Assembly (NCBI RefSeq): GCF_028769735.1
Contig: NC_088178.1
Coordinates: 5,274,001 to 5,338,000, forward strand
Direction of reading: 5' to 3'
Length of the DNA: 64,000 bases
Source of the DNA: Zonotrichia leucophrys gambelii
Lineage: Eukaryota; Chordata; Aves; Passeriformes; Passerellidae
Shown here: positions 12,831 through 25,970 of the stretch, piece after piece
How positions within the stretch are numbered: position 1 is the first letter of the stretch
Layout: each line of letters begins with the position of its first letter
Notes under the pieces: generated by a model
Databases searched by the model: none
The model's input: the letters and a program-made list of their open reading frames with translations, nothing else
Told to the model about the DNA's origin: nothing
Program-made: the position numbers and the translations under genes

Positions 12831-14239
12831 CTAAACCTGAGATAGTAAGGAACACTCTATGAAATCCTGAGAAATCCAAACGTGGCACTAAAATCTCCTC
12901 AAGGCCGTAGATGTGGGAATGGTACAGCCACAGGGTACACTCCTTATGTTTTTAGGAGTTGAACAGTCCCAGCTTGCAATATCACTCTGTTCCTGTTTTC
13001 TAAATACAATGGGAAAGGTCAGGATAAATCCTGATTTGTTTGTGACTGTGTAGGATAGGAGGCAACTTAGATGTGACACGAGCACAGATTCATCATCCCA
13101 TTTGGTTTGCCTGTTTTACAGAGCCATGTTTTCCGTGGCACTTGGCCAGGTGTAACAGTGCCAAAGACTTGTGTACAGAATCCTGAATAACTGCTCTGGA
13201 GCAGGCACAACTGTTTTAGGAACTTTGTGGGTCATTATACAATGTATACTACACACAATTGATTTCTCGTCTCGTTTGTCAAATATGAATTAGATTGCAA
13301 AGGATGCCAGAGGAAGGAAAATAGAAGAGTTTCAGTCCTTCCTAGAAACAGAGAGAGATCCTGAAAGCCAGCTAATCAAATCTACATTAGCATAAAGTGG
13401 GTATACTTGATTCCTGGTCGAAAATTGTTTTGTTGAAATTAGTGCAATGACACTACAGTAAATCTGAAATGAATGAGCTTTAAGGACATTGTTCTTCTGA
13501 GCACAAGTATTGTGGGATAGTCCAGTGACTCCTGCATTTAGCACGTTTCTCAATTGATTTTAAAGAAATCTAGTTTAGGTTCAGTGTTCCAGAACTGCCA
13601 GGGATACTTTACACTCCCCTGCTTTCCACTCTGCTGTTGCAAGCTCAAGCACCATCAATTCCTCTTTGCCTGTCAGTGGCCCTCCCCCTTCTTTCAGGAG
13701 GCTGTGCTTGTAGCTTTCATGCTCCCTTTCTTCTACATATTGTGCTTTGTGCTGTGATCTGTTAGTTGAAACCAAAACTTCACTCGTGGGGTCATTTCAT
13801 GATTAGAAAACATTCTGCCAAGAGAGGTTATGTAATCATTGCAGAGCCTCGTATCCTCTCGGGTGTATCTTGGCCATGACCTGAATGAGCATCCTGCAAA
13901 GAGATAATTCACCATGAGCGACTTCTGCAGGAGCCCAGGGCTTCTTAAAACACAAGAAACAGTCCAGACTCACTTCTCCTCTCACCAAAACTGAATATAA
14001 GAGATTTTAAATAACCTAAAATAATCAGGTCTGTTAAAATAACATCGGTAGGCCTTTGGAGCAATGTTTGGTTGCCATAGATAATGGCAATGATAAAGAT
14101 GAGGGGAGATATGTAAAGTTGCAAGGATTGATCAAAACACAGCTTTCTTGTCATATAAAGGATTTTTTTATTTCAATGCAGAACTTGCAACTTCATGATT
14201 TGTTTTTCCATATAAAGATGTGACACTGTGCCAAAAAGA

Positions 14240-14672
14240 TGTGGACAGGCAGGGAAAGGTCCAGACAAGGGCCACAAAGATGATACTAGAAGAGGAAGCT
14301 GCCCCATTAGGAAAGGATGAGAGACTGTGAGAAAAGAAGGCTCAGGAGAGCCCTTATTTCCATGTTCCATATTTAAAGAGGGAAACAAAGAAAATGGAGG
14401 AGTCACATGGAAAAGACAAGAGGAAATGGGTGCAAGGTACTGCTGGGGAGATTCTGAGTGGACACAAGAGGAAAATGTTTCACAATGAGAGCAGTCACTG
14501 GAATGACCTCTCCAGGGAAGCAATGAACTCCCCAGTGCTGGACAATTTTAAGATGCAGCTGGACAGGGTGCTGGGCCATCTTTTCAAGGCCATACTTTTG
14601 CCAAAAATGTTGAACCAAATGATCCTTGAGATCCCCTCCAGCCTGAAGGCATTCCATGGTTCTATGACAGCA
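14240..14672 (+). mobile_element. CR1 LINE fragment
   Basis: Sense CR1 landmarks in order: AAGGTCCAGACAAGGGCCAC, AGGAAGCAATGAACTCCCC near 14515-14535, ATGATCCTTGAGATCCCCTC and TTCCATGGTTCTATGA at the end. The reading frame is broken; non-functional. Confidence 0.85.
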
Positions 14673-15419
14673 ATGAGTCTGCCTGTTCTACAGGGAGTTG
14701 CACCAAACTTTCACAGCAGTTTGATTTTGCAGTGTATCTCAAACTCAGAAATACCATCACTTACTTTTGAGTTAATTATGTCTCATTTTAGTGACTACTC
14801 TGAAATTTTTCCTTGTCACTACAGAGGGAGATAGGGCGTATGATGTAGTGATGAGCAACAGATGACTCAAATATCAGTGTTAAAGCAGGCTTGGGAATAC
14901 TTTGCCAGTGGGATACATTTGCTAAAAGAGACAAATTTTAAAGGTTGGATTCCATCTGACTATCTGGGAAAATTGCCTTCTGACATCCAGGCTTTTAAGG
15001 CTGATAAGTAGAGCTTTAAAATAAGAAGTAACGGGAAAAGGTCAAAAGAAACTGTTTTAATGTCCAAGCTCATTTAAAAAAATCTGATAGATCAAGATAA
15101 AGTACTGAATAAAGGAATATCAGTGGTGAAAAGACCAATAGTGAGAAAGAAAACAGGACCTTGACAGAATAGTTTTCAGATATTCCTCATGATGAGAATA
15201 TACCTAATCCAGATGAAATACTGAATTTTTGATGCCTGCCAACAGGTAAGTGAATATAGAAAGAATACCTGAGTAATGCCATGGAGAAACAGGAACTATT
15301 GCTCAAGCTGTAACATCAAACATCAAACATCAAGCAGACAGTGAGGGGAATAAGAGAACCAAACCCCAGTACAATTTTTTTTGTGTTCAAGAGAAGATAG
15401 AAGTAAAAGCAGAAAAAAT

Positions 15420-15465
15420 ATCTTTGTGATCTTTAAGGTCTCTTCCAGCCTAAGACTCTGTGTAC
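15420..15465 (+). mobile_element. Short CR1 3'-tail remnant
   Basis: TGTGATCTTTAAGGTCTCTT followed by CCAGCCTAAGACTCTGTG matches the CR1 3' terminus only. Too short for certainty. Confidence 0.45.
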
Positions 15466-17047
15466 CATGCACAGTCTAGGCTTCAAAGAAACAAGAAGGG
15501 GAATTGGAACAAAATGTCATTTTTCCAGGACTTTCTAAACAACTCCTTCAGGTTAATGTTTGGGCTCTGCTACTGGGTGAATTTTATTTTGGAAAGAGAA
15601 ATTAGATTGAGTTAATGAAGCTATAAATACTATTTTCAGTAGTTTTGGGCAGGTGTCCTCTCAGATACAGATTAAAGAGGCAATGCTTCAACTTTTAGTA
15701 AAGGTCATGGTGTTGGCAGTGAGTACAACCAGCCCTGCTAATGTTTAATTTTACACAGAATTTCACTAATCAATAGAATATATTTAAAAGGATTTTTCAA
15801 GGGATATCTTGAGAATGAGGGCTGTTTTTTCATGAAACTGGGAGGTATGTCCTCAAAGTTTAATGTAATTCATGAAAACTTTCTCTGAGACTGGAGTTTT
15901 ATAGGGATTTATCTATGCAGTCTGCCAGAAATCATTTGGTCACGCCTGAAGGAGCTCCTGCATACGGTCAAGGTTATCATTAATTACTGAAAAAAATAAT
16001 CTTTTTTCTCTGGCTACAAAATTTCTTTCCTGAACATGAAACAAATTGTTGCCTGATTGTTTTAAATGCGACTTAATTAATGAGTTACACAGAATTGCTT
16101 GCAATTTCTTTCATATTTCCTGAAGACCAAGCCACTTAGTAATCATAATACTAAATTACATTAATATTTTAATTTTCTAATCCTGAAACCAAAACCATTG
16201 AATACTCTTCTAACATCATTGTTCACAGCAAAAAAAGACTCAATTAATTTGCAGGTTAAAGAAACTAAATTTCCATGTCTCCTTTTTGGACATAGTTTTT
16301 ATTCTTCAGCTAGAAAAAAGTACAAATAGTTTTATTTCAGTTTGCACTCAGGGTCAGAACAATTTACTGTAGCACTTTTGTGTACAGTGGGGGTGGGCCC
16401 AGGATTACAACTTTTATTTTATTCTGTTCAGTTCAAATCTTTTCATGTTCCAGATGTTCTGCCCAGCTTTTAAACTTGCTTTCATTAACATGAAACAGAC
16501 ATTTGGTTCTTTTCCTGAAAGTCAGATCATGCCAAGATACATCAAACACCCTTACATTTCCATTGTGGCACTGTTGGGTGCAACTTTTAAAATTCACCTC
16601 AATTAATCTATCAATCTGTAATCAGTGGAGTATTTACTGGTTGTCTGAATTCAGCAAAAAAAATACCACCTAACATTCAAAGCCACAGAAATTTCTGTGT
16701 AGGTAATCTGCTCCCATGTTGTGTATAAAGGATGGGTTAATAAAACATTCAATTTCAAGAGATAAAGAGAAAAACAAGATTAAAAAACTGCACTCTGAAA
16801 AAGAAATGTGTTCTTCAGAGTGATACAACCAGGTGAGATTCTCCCTCCATGAATTTCAGGCTCTGCTGCCTCAAGAGGCTAAAGTGATTATTTCCAGTAT
16901 GTTCTCATTGCACTGACACATCAGCCATAAAAACAGGGAGTATTCTTGTGTTCTCTTGGGCAGAGTCCACTGCGTGCAGCAATTGCTGTCCTACCTGATG
17001 GCCAGGTCCTGCTGCAGCCTTTGTGCAGGAAAATGTGTTTGAGAGAT

Positions 17048-17244
17048 GGCACAGAACATTTTGGTTTGCAGGAAAATATGGCCCAGAACATTTTGGTTTG
17101 CAGGGATGTGGTTGCGAGATGGCACAGAACATTTTGCTTTGCAGGAATCAGCAGGAGGTGTAAAATACAGATGGGAGGATGGTTGAACAGCACAAGGAGC
17201 ACAGAACATTTGGTTTGCAGGAATCAAGCTGAGGTGTAAAACAC
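17048..17244 (+). repeat. Decaying minisatellite: four copies of a CAGAACATTTTGGTTTGCAG motif
   Basis: Copies start near 17048, 17079, 17119 and 17198. The last two extend to a longer unit that ends GAGGTGTAAAAYAC, with a period of 78 bp (17123-17166 versus 17201-17244). Spacing is irregular (about 31, 40, 79 bp). No coding meaning is apparent. Confidence 0.8.
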
Positions 17245-19077
17245 GTGTGTGCCTTGAGCTCATCTGGTGCATTTCTGGGTTAGAAGCATGAGCTGTGAGG
17301 AGCAGTAGTTAATCTTTGGAGAGGATTTGTTGTGGAGTGCATCCATCCTGAGGAAAGGACTAAACTGGGCATTTAGTCCCAGCTCTAGATTCCAGCAGCA
17401 TCTTCCTGAGATGAGGTCAGAAAGTGATGTCCTGCTCACTGGGTGAGGGCAAGTTTCCTCCCAGGCTTAGGCTGAGCCTGCTGGCTCACACCCCCACTGG
17501 AAGGTGACATCTGTGAGCCACCTCTCACTCCAACATCACCTTCAGGCTGAACCTTTTCATTTGAACCTTTTAATTTTTCAAAGAAAAAAATAAGTGGAAG
17601 GAATTAGTAAATATCAACTGTACTGCACATGGCCACTGCAGCTCACATAAAAGAGGTGAAGCAGCAAGCAAAGGTGTGGTTATGTATTTGTGTTCTGGGG
17701 AGGGAAAATGGGTTTTCTTTCTGTTGTGGTGGACACAGCAGTAAGGTTTAATCCCAAATGCAATGACTGTGCTGAGAAACTGAAAATCCCAGGAACAGAA
17801 GACCTGATTCTGCCTTTGAATTGCTGCCAGTGAAACCCCTGGTGTGAACCAGAGCTAGGGGTGTGCTGGCACTCACATCCACCCAAATTATGGAACCAAA
17901 GGGATAGGACTGGAACCTCTGTGCCTGGGAACATTCAAAGAACTATTAACTGTCTGGGTGGAGAAGGAGAATCTTCCCTTTCCCAAATACTTTTAAAGAA
18001 GGACAGCAATGATTTCCTCTGATTTGCTTTAATATCCAACCACTTGTGAAAGAGATGGAAGAGAGGGGAAGCTTTCATTTCTTCCTTCAGAAGTGCCAGT
18101 TTATAACTTGGTTTCATTCCTTTTGTGTCATTCAAATGGGTTCCTTCACTAATCATCCTTTTAAGTGAGTACACTCAGTACAGGACATTATTGTAGGTAT
18201 GAACCTTATCTGTATGCACTTTAAATAATTTCATAATGAAAAAGCATCACTTAAAGGTCTAATTTAATCAGCACCATCTGTGATTTAATAAAGATATAAA
18301 CAAAAATATTAAAAGGAGAGAGGTAATGTAAATACAGTAATAAGTCAGTGGGAAAAAAAATTGCGTTTTCCCTGAATAATAACTAAATGGAAACCTGGTG
18401 CAATAAGCTGCAAATGAAGATTATCAGCATCTCAAGTAAATAAGAATTTCAATCTCAGAACACCAAGGTATGGCATGTGCACACAAAAGCATGGAGTTTT
18501 GAATAGAATGTTAGTATTTGAATTTTTGAAAAGACTGGATGCTTAATATTACCATATAATTTAAAGTGAAGGTGATAATTATATCAATAGTTCAGTCACT
18601 TTTTAAAAGGAACTCATTCTGGTAACAGAAACTGAAGACAAATACAGATGAAACTTCTTAATAACTTTAAAAAAATATTTCAACATATAAAAGCCTCTAT
18701 TTCTGGAAGGAAAGTAATTATTGGTAGCCTTATATTTGAAGCATGTCCTTATCTCCATGAAAGATTTTTCTTTAAAGAAGAATACTCTGAAGCTAATGCA
18801 GATTTAGAAGGAGTTCATCACTAGAGGCAGTGAATAGTTGCATCAAACACAAGAGTTTCAGAAAGAATTGCGGTTTTTAAAATCAGATTTTTTCCTGGAA
18901 TTTCCCACAAAATGCACAACAGACAGCTATGAAAGAAGGAAGAGCCATGAATTTCCATTTTCTTGTTTCCATATTTTTTTTTAATTTCACTTAGAAAAAT
19001 ATTCACATGCCCTAGAAGCACAACAAGGTCTGAATACTCTAAAAACACTTCAGAGAAAGGGATTTTTGTTTGGGTCC

Positions 19078-20413
19078 TGTCATGGTTTGAGCCTGGCACA
19101 GAGCCAGTGCCCCCCATGAAAATGCTCTCACCCTGGTGTCTGCTGTGAGGTATGACCAGGAATAAGCAAAACAGGCTTTAGCTTAAACATAAAGAACACT
19201 TTATTACCTAAACTACAGGGAAATAGGGAAAAACTATAAGGAAAAGAAAAAAATTGAAAACCTTACAAAAACCACTTTTCTCCTCCCCACTACCTGACTT
19301 TCCCAATCCGATACATTCTCCCAAAACACCAACTGCCCAGCCTGGCACCACACTTTAGTATACTCAAACTTCAGTTCATGAAGAGGAAAGGAGTCCTTCT
19401 CGTTCCATAGGCTTCTCCTGGAAACACGCTGAAACCTCGTGTGCTTCCCTGTCACTTCGGCACCGCCCGGAAAAAAAATCCTTTTGCCGCTTGTGACATC
19501 TTCCTTCCATGCCCAGTGCTCTCACCACTGCACATGGACCAGAGCTGCTTTTAGGGTTGTCTTTCAAGGATGCCTTGTCTCACTCCAAAAAGGCACAGTC
19601 TCTGCTTTGGGACATCTGTCCCCCCCATATTTTTCCAACCCCCTGGGGCCGGGGGGTCCTCACGATGAACCCTCCTGGTTCTGAGGCACTGCCTCCCCCT
19701 AAGTGCAGTCTCTGTGTCACAGGAACAACTGAGTCCATGGCCACAAGAAAAGTCCAGCCAAAAGGCCACTCCAAATCATCTCTCCCCATTCAATCATCTC
19801 CACGTTCTTCGGGCCAGGTCCTTGTCTCATCTCATCTCTTATCTCCCTTCTTATTCAGCTTCGAGGAGGATTAACATTTTTTGCAAGGCCCCAATCATGA
19901 AAGAAAGGGGTTAAAACTTTCAGTCTCTGTCCCGGAGCTGCGGCACTCCCACACACGCTGCCGCTCCGGCCGGGCACTCTTCTCCCCCTTCTCCTCCTGG
20001 GCCAGCTGCTATCACATTCGGTGTCGCCGGCTCTCTCTCTCCCTCCTGGGGGGGGGGAGGGGGGAATGGCTGCCCGAGGGCTGACTCCCTGGGGTCTTCC
20101 ACCCTTCCATCCTCGAGGGCCTCCTCACCTCCCATCTCTGTCCAGGCCCAGGGCCTACCACGTGGCTGCCCCTCCCCCGCCCAGCAGCAGTGGCTGGACG
20201 GGGGGGGGGGGGGGGGCGGAGATCTGACCTCTTTGCCGCGACGTCCCAAGAGAGCCTGCCAGGGGCAGAGCCCTGCTTTTTAACCCCTGTGTATTCTCGG
20301 AGGTGTGTCCAAACCCCACTGGCTACACCAGGTGTCAGTATCAAACTCCAAACATCCATTGGTTTGACCACAGCATCCCAGAATTCCCACTCCTTCCTGG
20401 TCAAACCACCACA
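19078..20413 (-). mobile_element. Solo ERV LTR, about 1.34 kb (antisense to the host gene)
   Basis: The element runs from TGTCATGGTTTGAGCC to CAAACCACCACA (TG...CA). It is flanked by GTCC on both sides (19074-19077 and 20414-20417), a plausible 4-bp target-site duplication. TTTATT at 19200-19205 gives AATAAA on the minus strand, and minus-strand GGGGTTAAAAAGC near 20285 could be a TATA-like box. The minus orientation follows from these. Its GC-rich middle (19.9-20.25 kb) contains long G runs. No retroviral gene is present beside it, so it is solo. Confidence 0.8.
20048..20216 (+). repeat. G-run cluster inside the LTR (G-quadruplex-prone)
   Basis: G-rich blocks lie at 20048-20065 and at 20200-20216 (17 consecutive G). 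Such runs are known to form G-quadruplexes and to be assembly-error-prone. Confidence 0.75.
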
Positions 20414-23399
20414 GTCCTCTCTTCAGTCCATAGGCAGAAAAACAGATTTAAAATAGATGACTTTTTTTACAGCATCTGTGAACACAGTCCATCAGAATAC
20501 TGAGGCCTGGAAACCTGTTTCCTTCAGAACTCTCCAGAATGAAATACATAAGAAATAAAGGGGGTAGTGCAGGTTAATCCAATTCCCTCAGGATGTAATG
20601 CAGGATTAGCTCCTTACATCCCAAAGTTGTTTATCAGCTACTTTAGATTGCTTTGCTATAAGTGTAATTGATTCATGGGCACAACATTACTAAGGAATAA
20701 AATATTCCACCAAGGAAGCCACAGAGTTCAAGGTATGAAAGTTTCTCCCTGCATCACACAGAGACTTTTCATCTTAAAGAGCATTTGTGGCACTGGATGT
20801 AAGGGGAAAAAAAATCTAATTATTCATCACTTAACAGGCTGCTGGAGTGAAGGTGAGCAGTGAGTCTAGAGAAAAATGATGTTTGAGAAAGGCAGAGTAA
20901 GACAGCAAAGCCTCCTCTGGATGGGCTGGATCTAACATAAATGATTCTTCTGAACATGAAGTGCTAAATAAACAGTATTTTGTCTGCTTTCAGAACATCT
21001 TCTTTAATAGAGGACAAGGATCACAGAGATGTTTCTAAACAAAAGTGGGTCCAAGAAAAATGTGTTGTCATTATTAGCATATTTTAAAAAATAAAAGAAT
21101 AAAAGATTTTTATTTTTATCTGCTCCAATTAAGATATTGCATTTGGGAGTCAAAAATGCCTTTACAAATTCTAATGTAAAGAAATGCCTGTCCTGTGGAA
21201 ATTTAGATTGGGTGTGACTCACCAAGTGCACATCTGAAAGTCACATGCCACAGACAAGGAAGGTGATGAGATGAAGTGTGAGAGATAAAAGGAAGGTCAG
21301 TTTGGTAGTGGCTGCTTTACTAACCCGAATACTAAGTCTGCATCTGTTCTCAAAGGAAATAAAATGATCTGCTTGGAGGTGATACCTTTAATTGGATTGG
21401 GGATTAGAGTTATTTAAAACTAACGTGACAGACATGAAAATATGATCTGGAGCCCTGCAAATAATAGGTGTGATAACAAGGAGAAGCAGAGATAAACTCT
21501 TGTGTACAGATGTGTTTTCACACATGGTTTAGGAGCTCTATATACACAGGGCACCTGTCCTTGCAACACCTTTCCTGTCAAGGAGATGTGGGGTTCTAAT
21601 GGAGCAGCTCTTTATTGCACATTCATAGGGGCTGCTCTTGACCACCTGCTGCCCATGAAAATTTTTTCCAACTGCTCCTCAGCTCCACTTTTGGTATTTT
21701 TGATGAATAGCAACATTATAATGAAGTAATTTCACCATGTCAGACAGTGAAATGAGTAGAGGGTTTATATTAACGTCACAGGGCAGGAATATTCCTGCTT
21801 TGGAAACACCATATGTGCAATATGTGCAATGAAATAACATTTCCACACCAATGTTTTGTCCTTTTCAATTACAAAAAACTTACCAGTGCTACTGTCCCCT
21901 AAAAGTAGTGTTTTGGCAATCATAGTTTACATTTTGCCATAGAATGTAAAGTAAGATTCATCTGAGATGAAAGGTGTTACACCAGTGCAGGAAGATATAT
22001 GATTTACTGATATTGAAGATATGATACATGATATGATACTGATTTAATATTGCAGGATGTTGAGTTACACCTTGTTCTGAGACTTGCAACACTAAAATAT
22101 GATTACTGAATCACTGACCACATGGCAAACAGCCCGTACTTTAAAAGGACATAACAGATGTGGCTTGTTATCACAAGTCCACAGAATAGCTGTGACTGCT
22201 GGATTTTCAGACAACATTTCAAAGCAGTCACTATTCAGAGGTGCAGCAGCAGAACATGACTGAAGGAATCATCTGTTCAAGGACAGTGACTTCCTTGTGG
22301 GCTCAATTCTGTGAGTGACAGGGTGATACGAACAGAAGTCACATACTCTGTTGGAACATGAATTTCCTCTATACAATCTAGTTCTGAAAAAGTGGAAGGC
22401 TGGGCTCAGTTTCCTCTTGTCCCTCATGAAACAGTTTCTAGAGTGTTCATTTATTTCAGATCTGCTGACATTAATTTACTACCACTTCAAATTGCCTCTG
22501 TCCCTTCCATCTAGCAAAACATCTCTTTGTTTCTAACCCAAAGGTCCAAACTTCTTTTTTTTGGTCCCCCAGGCAAATTTTGTAATTCAATTGATCCAAC
22601 CAACCTGAAAATTTGAAAAAAAATACAATGTGCTTAAAATAATATTTTATTTTTGTAGATATATCGTGTTAAAAAAAATTTAGAAAGACATGGGTTAAGT
22701 GAAAGCTGCTAAAGAATTTCAGCTATAAAATATTCAGCACATTTAATACCCAGTGTAGATGCACAGCACTGAAGATCTTGCTTTTGGCCTTTTGGCTTTT
22801 ACTGTGACCAAACTGCTGTAAAGGACTTTTCCTGAGGCCAGATTTAAAGACATCTTAATCACCTATCCACATGAATCACTTGCAGAGACAACATCAGAGC
22901 CAGCACTGCGGTGACTCACAAGACTTGGAAGTCTACACTTTAAAATAATTACTTGACATGTGGATGGATGCTGGCACACATTTCTGGGCTTGGCAGATCC
23001 TGTTTGCCCCTGGCCTCGTGACCATCTGTGTTTGCAGCCGTGACATGTGACACGGTGGCCATGAGCCTCTCTGGACAGCACCCCAGCACCTTCAGCATGA
23101 TAATGTACTCTGCAAATGCAGCTGGAGGTCAGGGAAGGACACCAGAGGGAGATATTTGATTTTGGAGCACCCTGGGCTTCAGGCTGTCCCAAGTTCAGAA
23201 AGTTTTAGTATTGTCCAGATTTGCTATATAATAACAGCATGTTTGAACAGGGAGGTTATAAAATCTACCATGAAGGCATATCTTTTATCATCTATGAGTT
23301 ATTAAGAGAGACACGTACAAACTAAGTAAAAATGAGCTTTGTCCTCAGCATCACCACAGCATAAGAAAGATATAAAGCTGTTGCAGAGCTTTGGGAACC

Positions 23400-23818
23400 A
23401 TCCAATGGAAGGATGGTGAAGGGCCTTGAGGTGAAGCCGTGTGAGGAGCAGCTGAGGGCACTTGGTCTGTTCAGCCTGGGGTGGAGGAGACAGGGGAGAC
23501 CTCAGTGCAGTTCCAGCTTCTTTGTGAATGGGACAGGAGGGACAGATGCTGATCTGGGACCTGGAACAGGACCCAGGGAATGGCTGGAGCTGTTCCAGGG
23601 CAGGCTCAGGCTGGATATTAGGAAAAGGCTCTTCCCCAGAGGGTGCTGGCATGCCCAGGCTCCCCAGGGAATGGGCACAGCCCCAAGGCTGCCAGAGCTC
23701 CAGGAGGGTTTGGACAACGCTCAGGGTGGGATTGTTGGGGTGTCTGTGCATGGACAGGAGTTGGACTTGACCACCTTGGATCCCTTCCAGCTCAGTTTTT
23801 TCTGTGATTCTGTGGTCA
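23400..23818 (+). mobile_element. CR1 LINE fragment
   Basis: Sense CR1: GAGGAGCAGCTGAGGGCACT, TTCAGCCTGGGGTGGAGGAG, CAGGCTGGATATTAGGAAAA, GTTGGACTTGACCACCTTGG and the tail CTGTGATTCTGTGG. Frames are interrupted. Overlapping open frames on both strands are relics or chance. Confidence 0.9.
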
Positions 23819-24744
23819 GGAATCCTCTGTGGAGCCACCAGAGCCCCTCACTCTATAGCTGGCACAGCCCCCCAGCCTGGCCTAGATCTGATCTTCCTCA
23901 TTCTCTTTTTCCATTGTGTCCCTTCACAGGGACAGCCAGGGTGTTTGTCACAGAGGGGTCCCACCCAGGCTGCCATCAGCTGCTGGAACATAAACACTTG
24001 TCTGGGCTGTGCTGTTTGAAGGAAAAATACCTCTCCTCTGTGGGGAGATGGTGCTAATGCAAAGCACTGGAAAGCTTTGACACAAATGCAAAGGAAAAGG
24101 GGGGACGAAGGCTGGACTTGTGGGGTGTGGGATATTTTCAGGCATATCCATATTTTAGGCAAAGCCTTTCATGGCTCCGATGCCTCAATTTGACAATGAG
24201 CTCTCTGCTTGTCAGGTCAGGTCTGTCAACACTGAAAATGACCTTTTCATGATCAGAATCAGAAAATAATCTTAGTTAAACAAGTGGAAGAAATGTGAGA
24301 CATGCACTGACATGGAAATGGACAGAGACTAGTGAGTATCTGATATTCCTAACCTGGGTAAAGTCATACTGAATTTACTTTGTGAGATTGCTCACAAGGT
24401 GAGGTGCCAGCTCCTTGAGGGGACCTGAAACACCATTCTTTAACCTTCAGGGTTGTGGCCCAGATCATCTTGTAGGAGGACATAGAGTTGCTTTGAATAG
24501 ATAAATTTGAAGATTGCATAGTTACAGTTCTGCAGATGATGGGAATTTCAAGCTTTTGACTTTTAAAAATACTTTGGAAAGCACTGTAAATGTGTATCTG
24601 ACTTGTTCATAACATGCAGTGTCTACTCTTCCATTCCTTATAAATATATAAATCAATCCTTGGCTTCTAACATGCAGAATGCACAAACCCCATTGTTATG
24701 GACTTCCAAAAGACATATTTATGGGAACAAGCTCTCTATCTGGC

Positions 24745-24975
24745 CAGTATGTAAGAAGATTAGATAAAAGAAATAAATTCTTCCCTGTGAGGGTGGTGAG
24801 GCCCTGGCACAGGGTGCCCAGAGAAGCTGTGGCTGCCCCTGGATCCCTTGAAATGTCCAAGGCCAGGTTGGATGGGGCTTGGAGCAACCTGGGATAGTGG
24901 AAGGTGTCCCTGCCCATGGCAGGTGTGGCACTGAATAAAGTTCCTTCCAGTCCAAACCATTCCATGAATTTATGA
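24745..24975 (+). mobile_element. CR1 LINE 3'-end fragment
   Basis: Contains GCCCTGGCACAGGGTGCCCA, AGGTTGGATGGGGCTTGGAG and GGAAGGTGTCCCTGCCCATG, then a CATTCCATGAATT tail. Very similar to the copies at 29.3, 40.7, 43.7 and 57.1 kb. Confidence 0.93.
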
Positions 24976-25839
24976 GAAGGTTTATGTTAAGTTTCATCTG
25001 ACTGGTTCCTACTAGGCTGTTTTTCCATTTGCAACACAAAGAAAGAAATAACTCATATATGTCAGCTTCATAATTATCAAAACTTAATAACTCTTTCTTA
25101 TTTACAATCTATTATGTCTTCTGTAAACTGAAATTATGTTAATTTTTGGTGTAATATATTCTCTCATATGATCTTGATAAGAGGAAAATAAGTGGATAAG
25201 AAGTTGAAGGGTAAAGTGTCAGGAAACATTCGATTTTTCTGATTGAGCTGTTAGATAAGAATTCAGTTTGTGCATAAATACTATGGATACTTTCAAGTGT
25301 AATTTATGGACAAAAACATTAGGAAAAAATACATACAAGAGTAGTTGTTGTTTTTAGACACATAAAGAAGCCTCTGAAAAATTAAAATTAAATTTAAGAA
25401 TTCATTACTGGTGTCTCATGTAGTAGCTATATCCCTATTGGTAAAGATTTCTGTTTTGGAAGGAATTTTTCCCCCCAGAGAGGAGCCAGGCAGACAGCCC
25501 AGGAGCATCCAGCCCTCTGTGCTCCTGGAGGGACAGGAATCAGCAGCAGGTCCAGGCGTGTGCTGCCTTGCCAACAAATGTCACCTTTCCCTGGGAAGGC
25601 TCCCAGCTGGAGGGGTGAAAGTAACTCCATGATAAATGATAAATTCAATGTTGTTTTATTCTCTTCTGGCTGTGGTGTGACATGTCCTGTGAGCACAGGT
25701 GTCACCCAGGGAAAAGCTTTGCTCTTGAGGCATTCACCTCATGTTCTGTGTTGCCAGAACATTTAGGTCCGTGACAGGTTTTTTATAAACTCAGTGTAGC
25801 CCCTCAGTGCACTCAGAGGTCCTGACAAACAGGAATCCT

Positions 25840-25970
25840 TCAGTCCTGGGTTGTTTGGGTGGGAAAGAACCTAAAGCTCATCCAGTTCCCTGCCCTGCCA
25901 TGGGAAGAGGATGCCTTCCACAAGTCCAGGTTGCTCCAAGCACTTTCCAGCTCCATCCTCCCTGTCCTTT
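25840..25970 (-). mobile_element. CR1 LINE 3'-end fragment
   Basis: Reversed CR1 3' end: GTGGGAAAGAACCTAAAGC, TCATCCAGTTCCCTGCCCTG, CCATGGGAAGAGGATGCC and AGGTTGCTCCAAGC. Confidence 0.8.

Noticed and set aside
23413..24057. 214-codon plus-strand frame
   Set aside because: Its first two thirds are CR1 3' sequence including the non-coding tail; the remainder has no recognised similarity or splice context.
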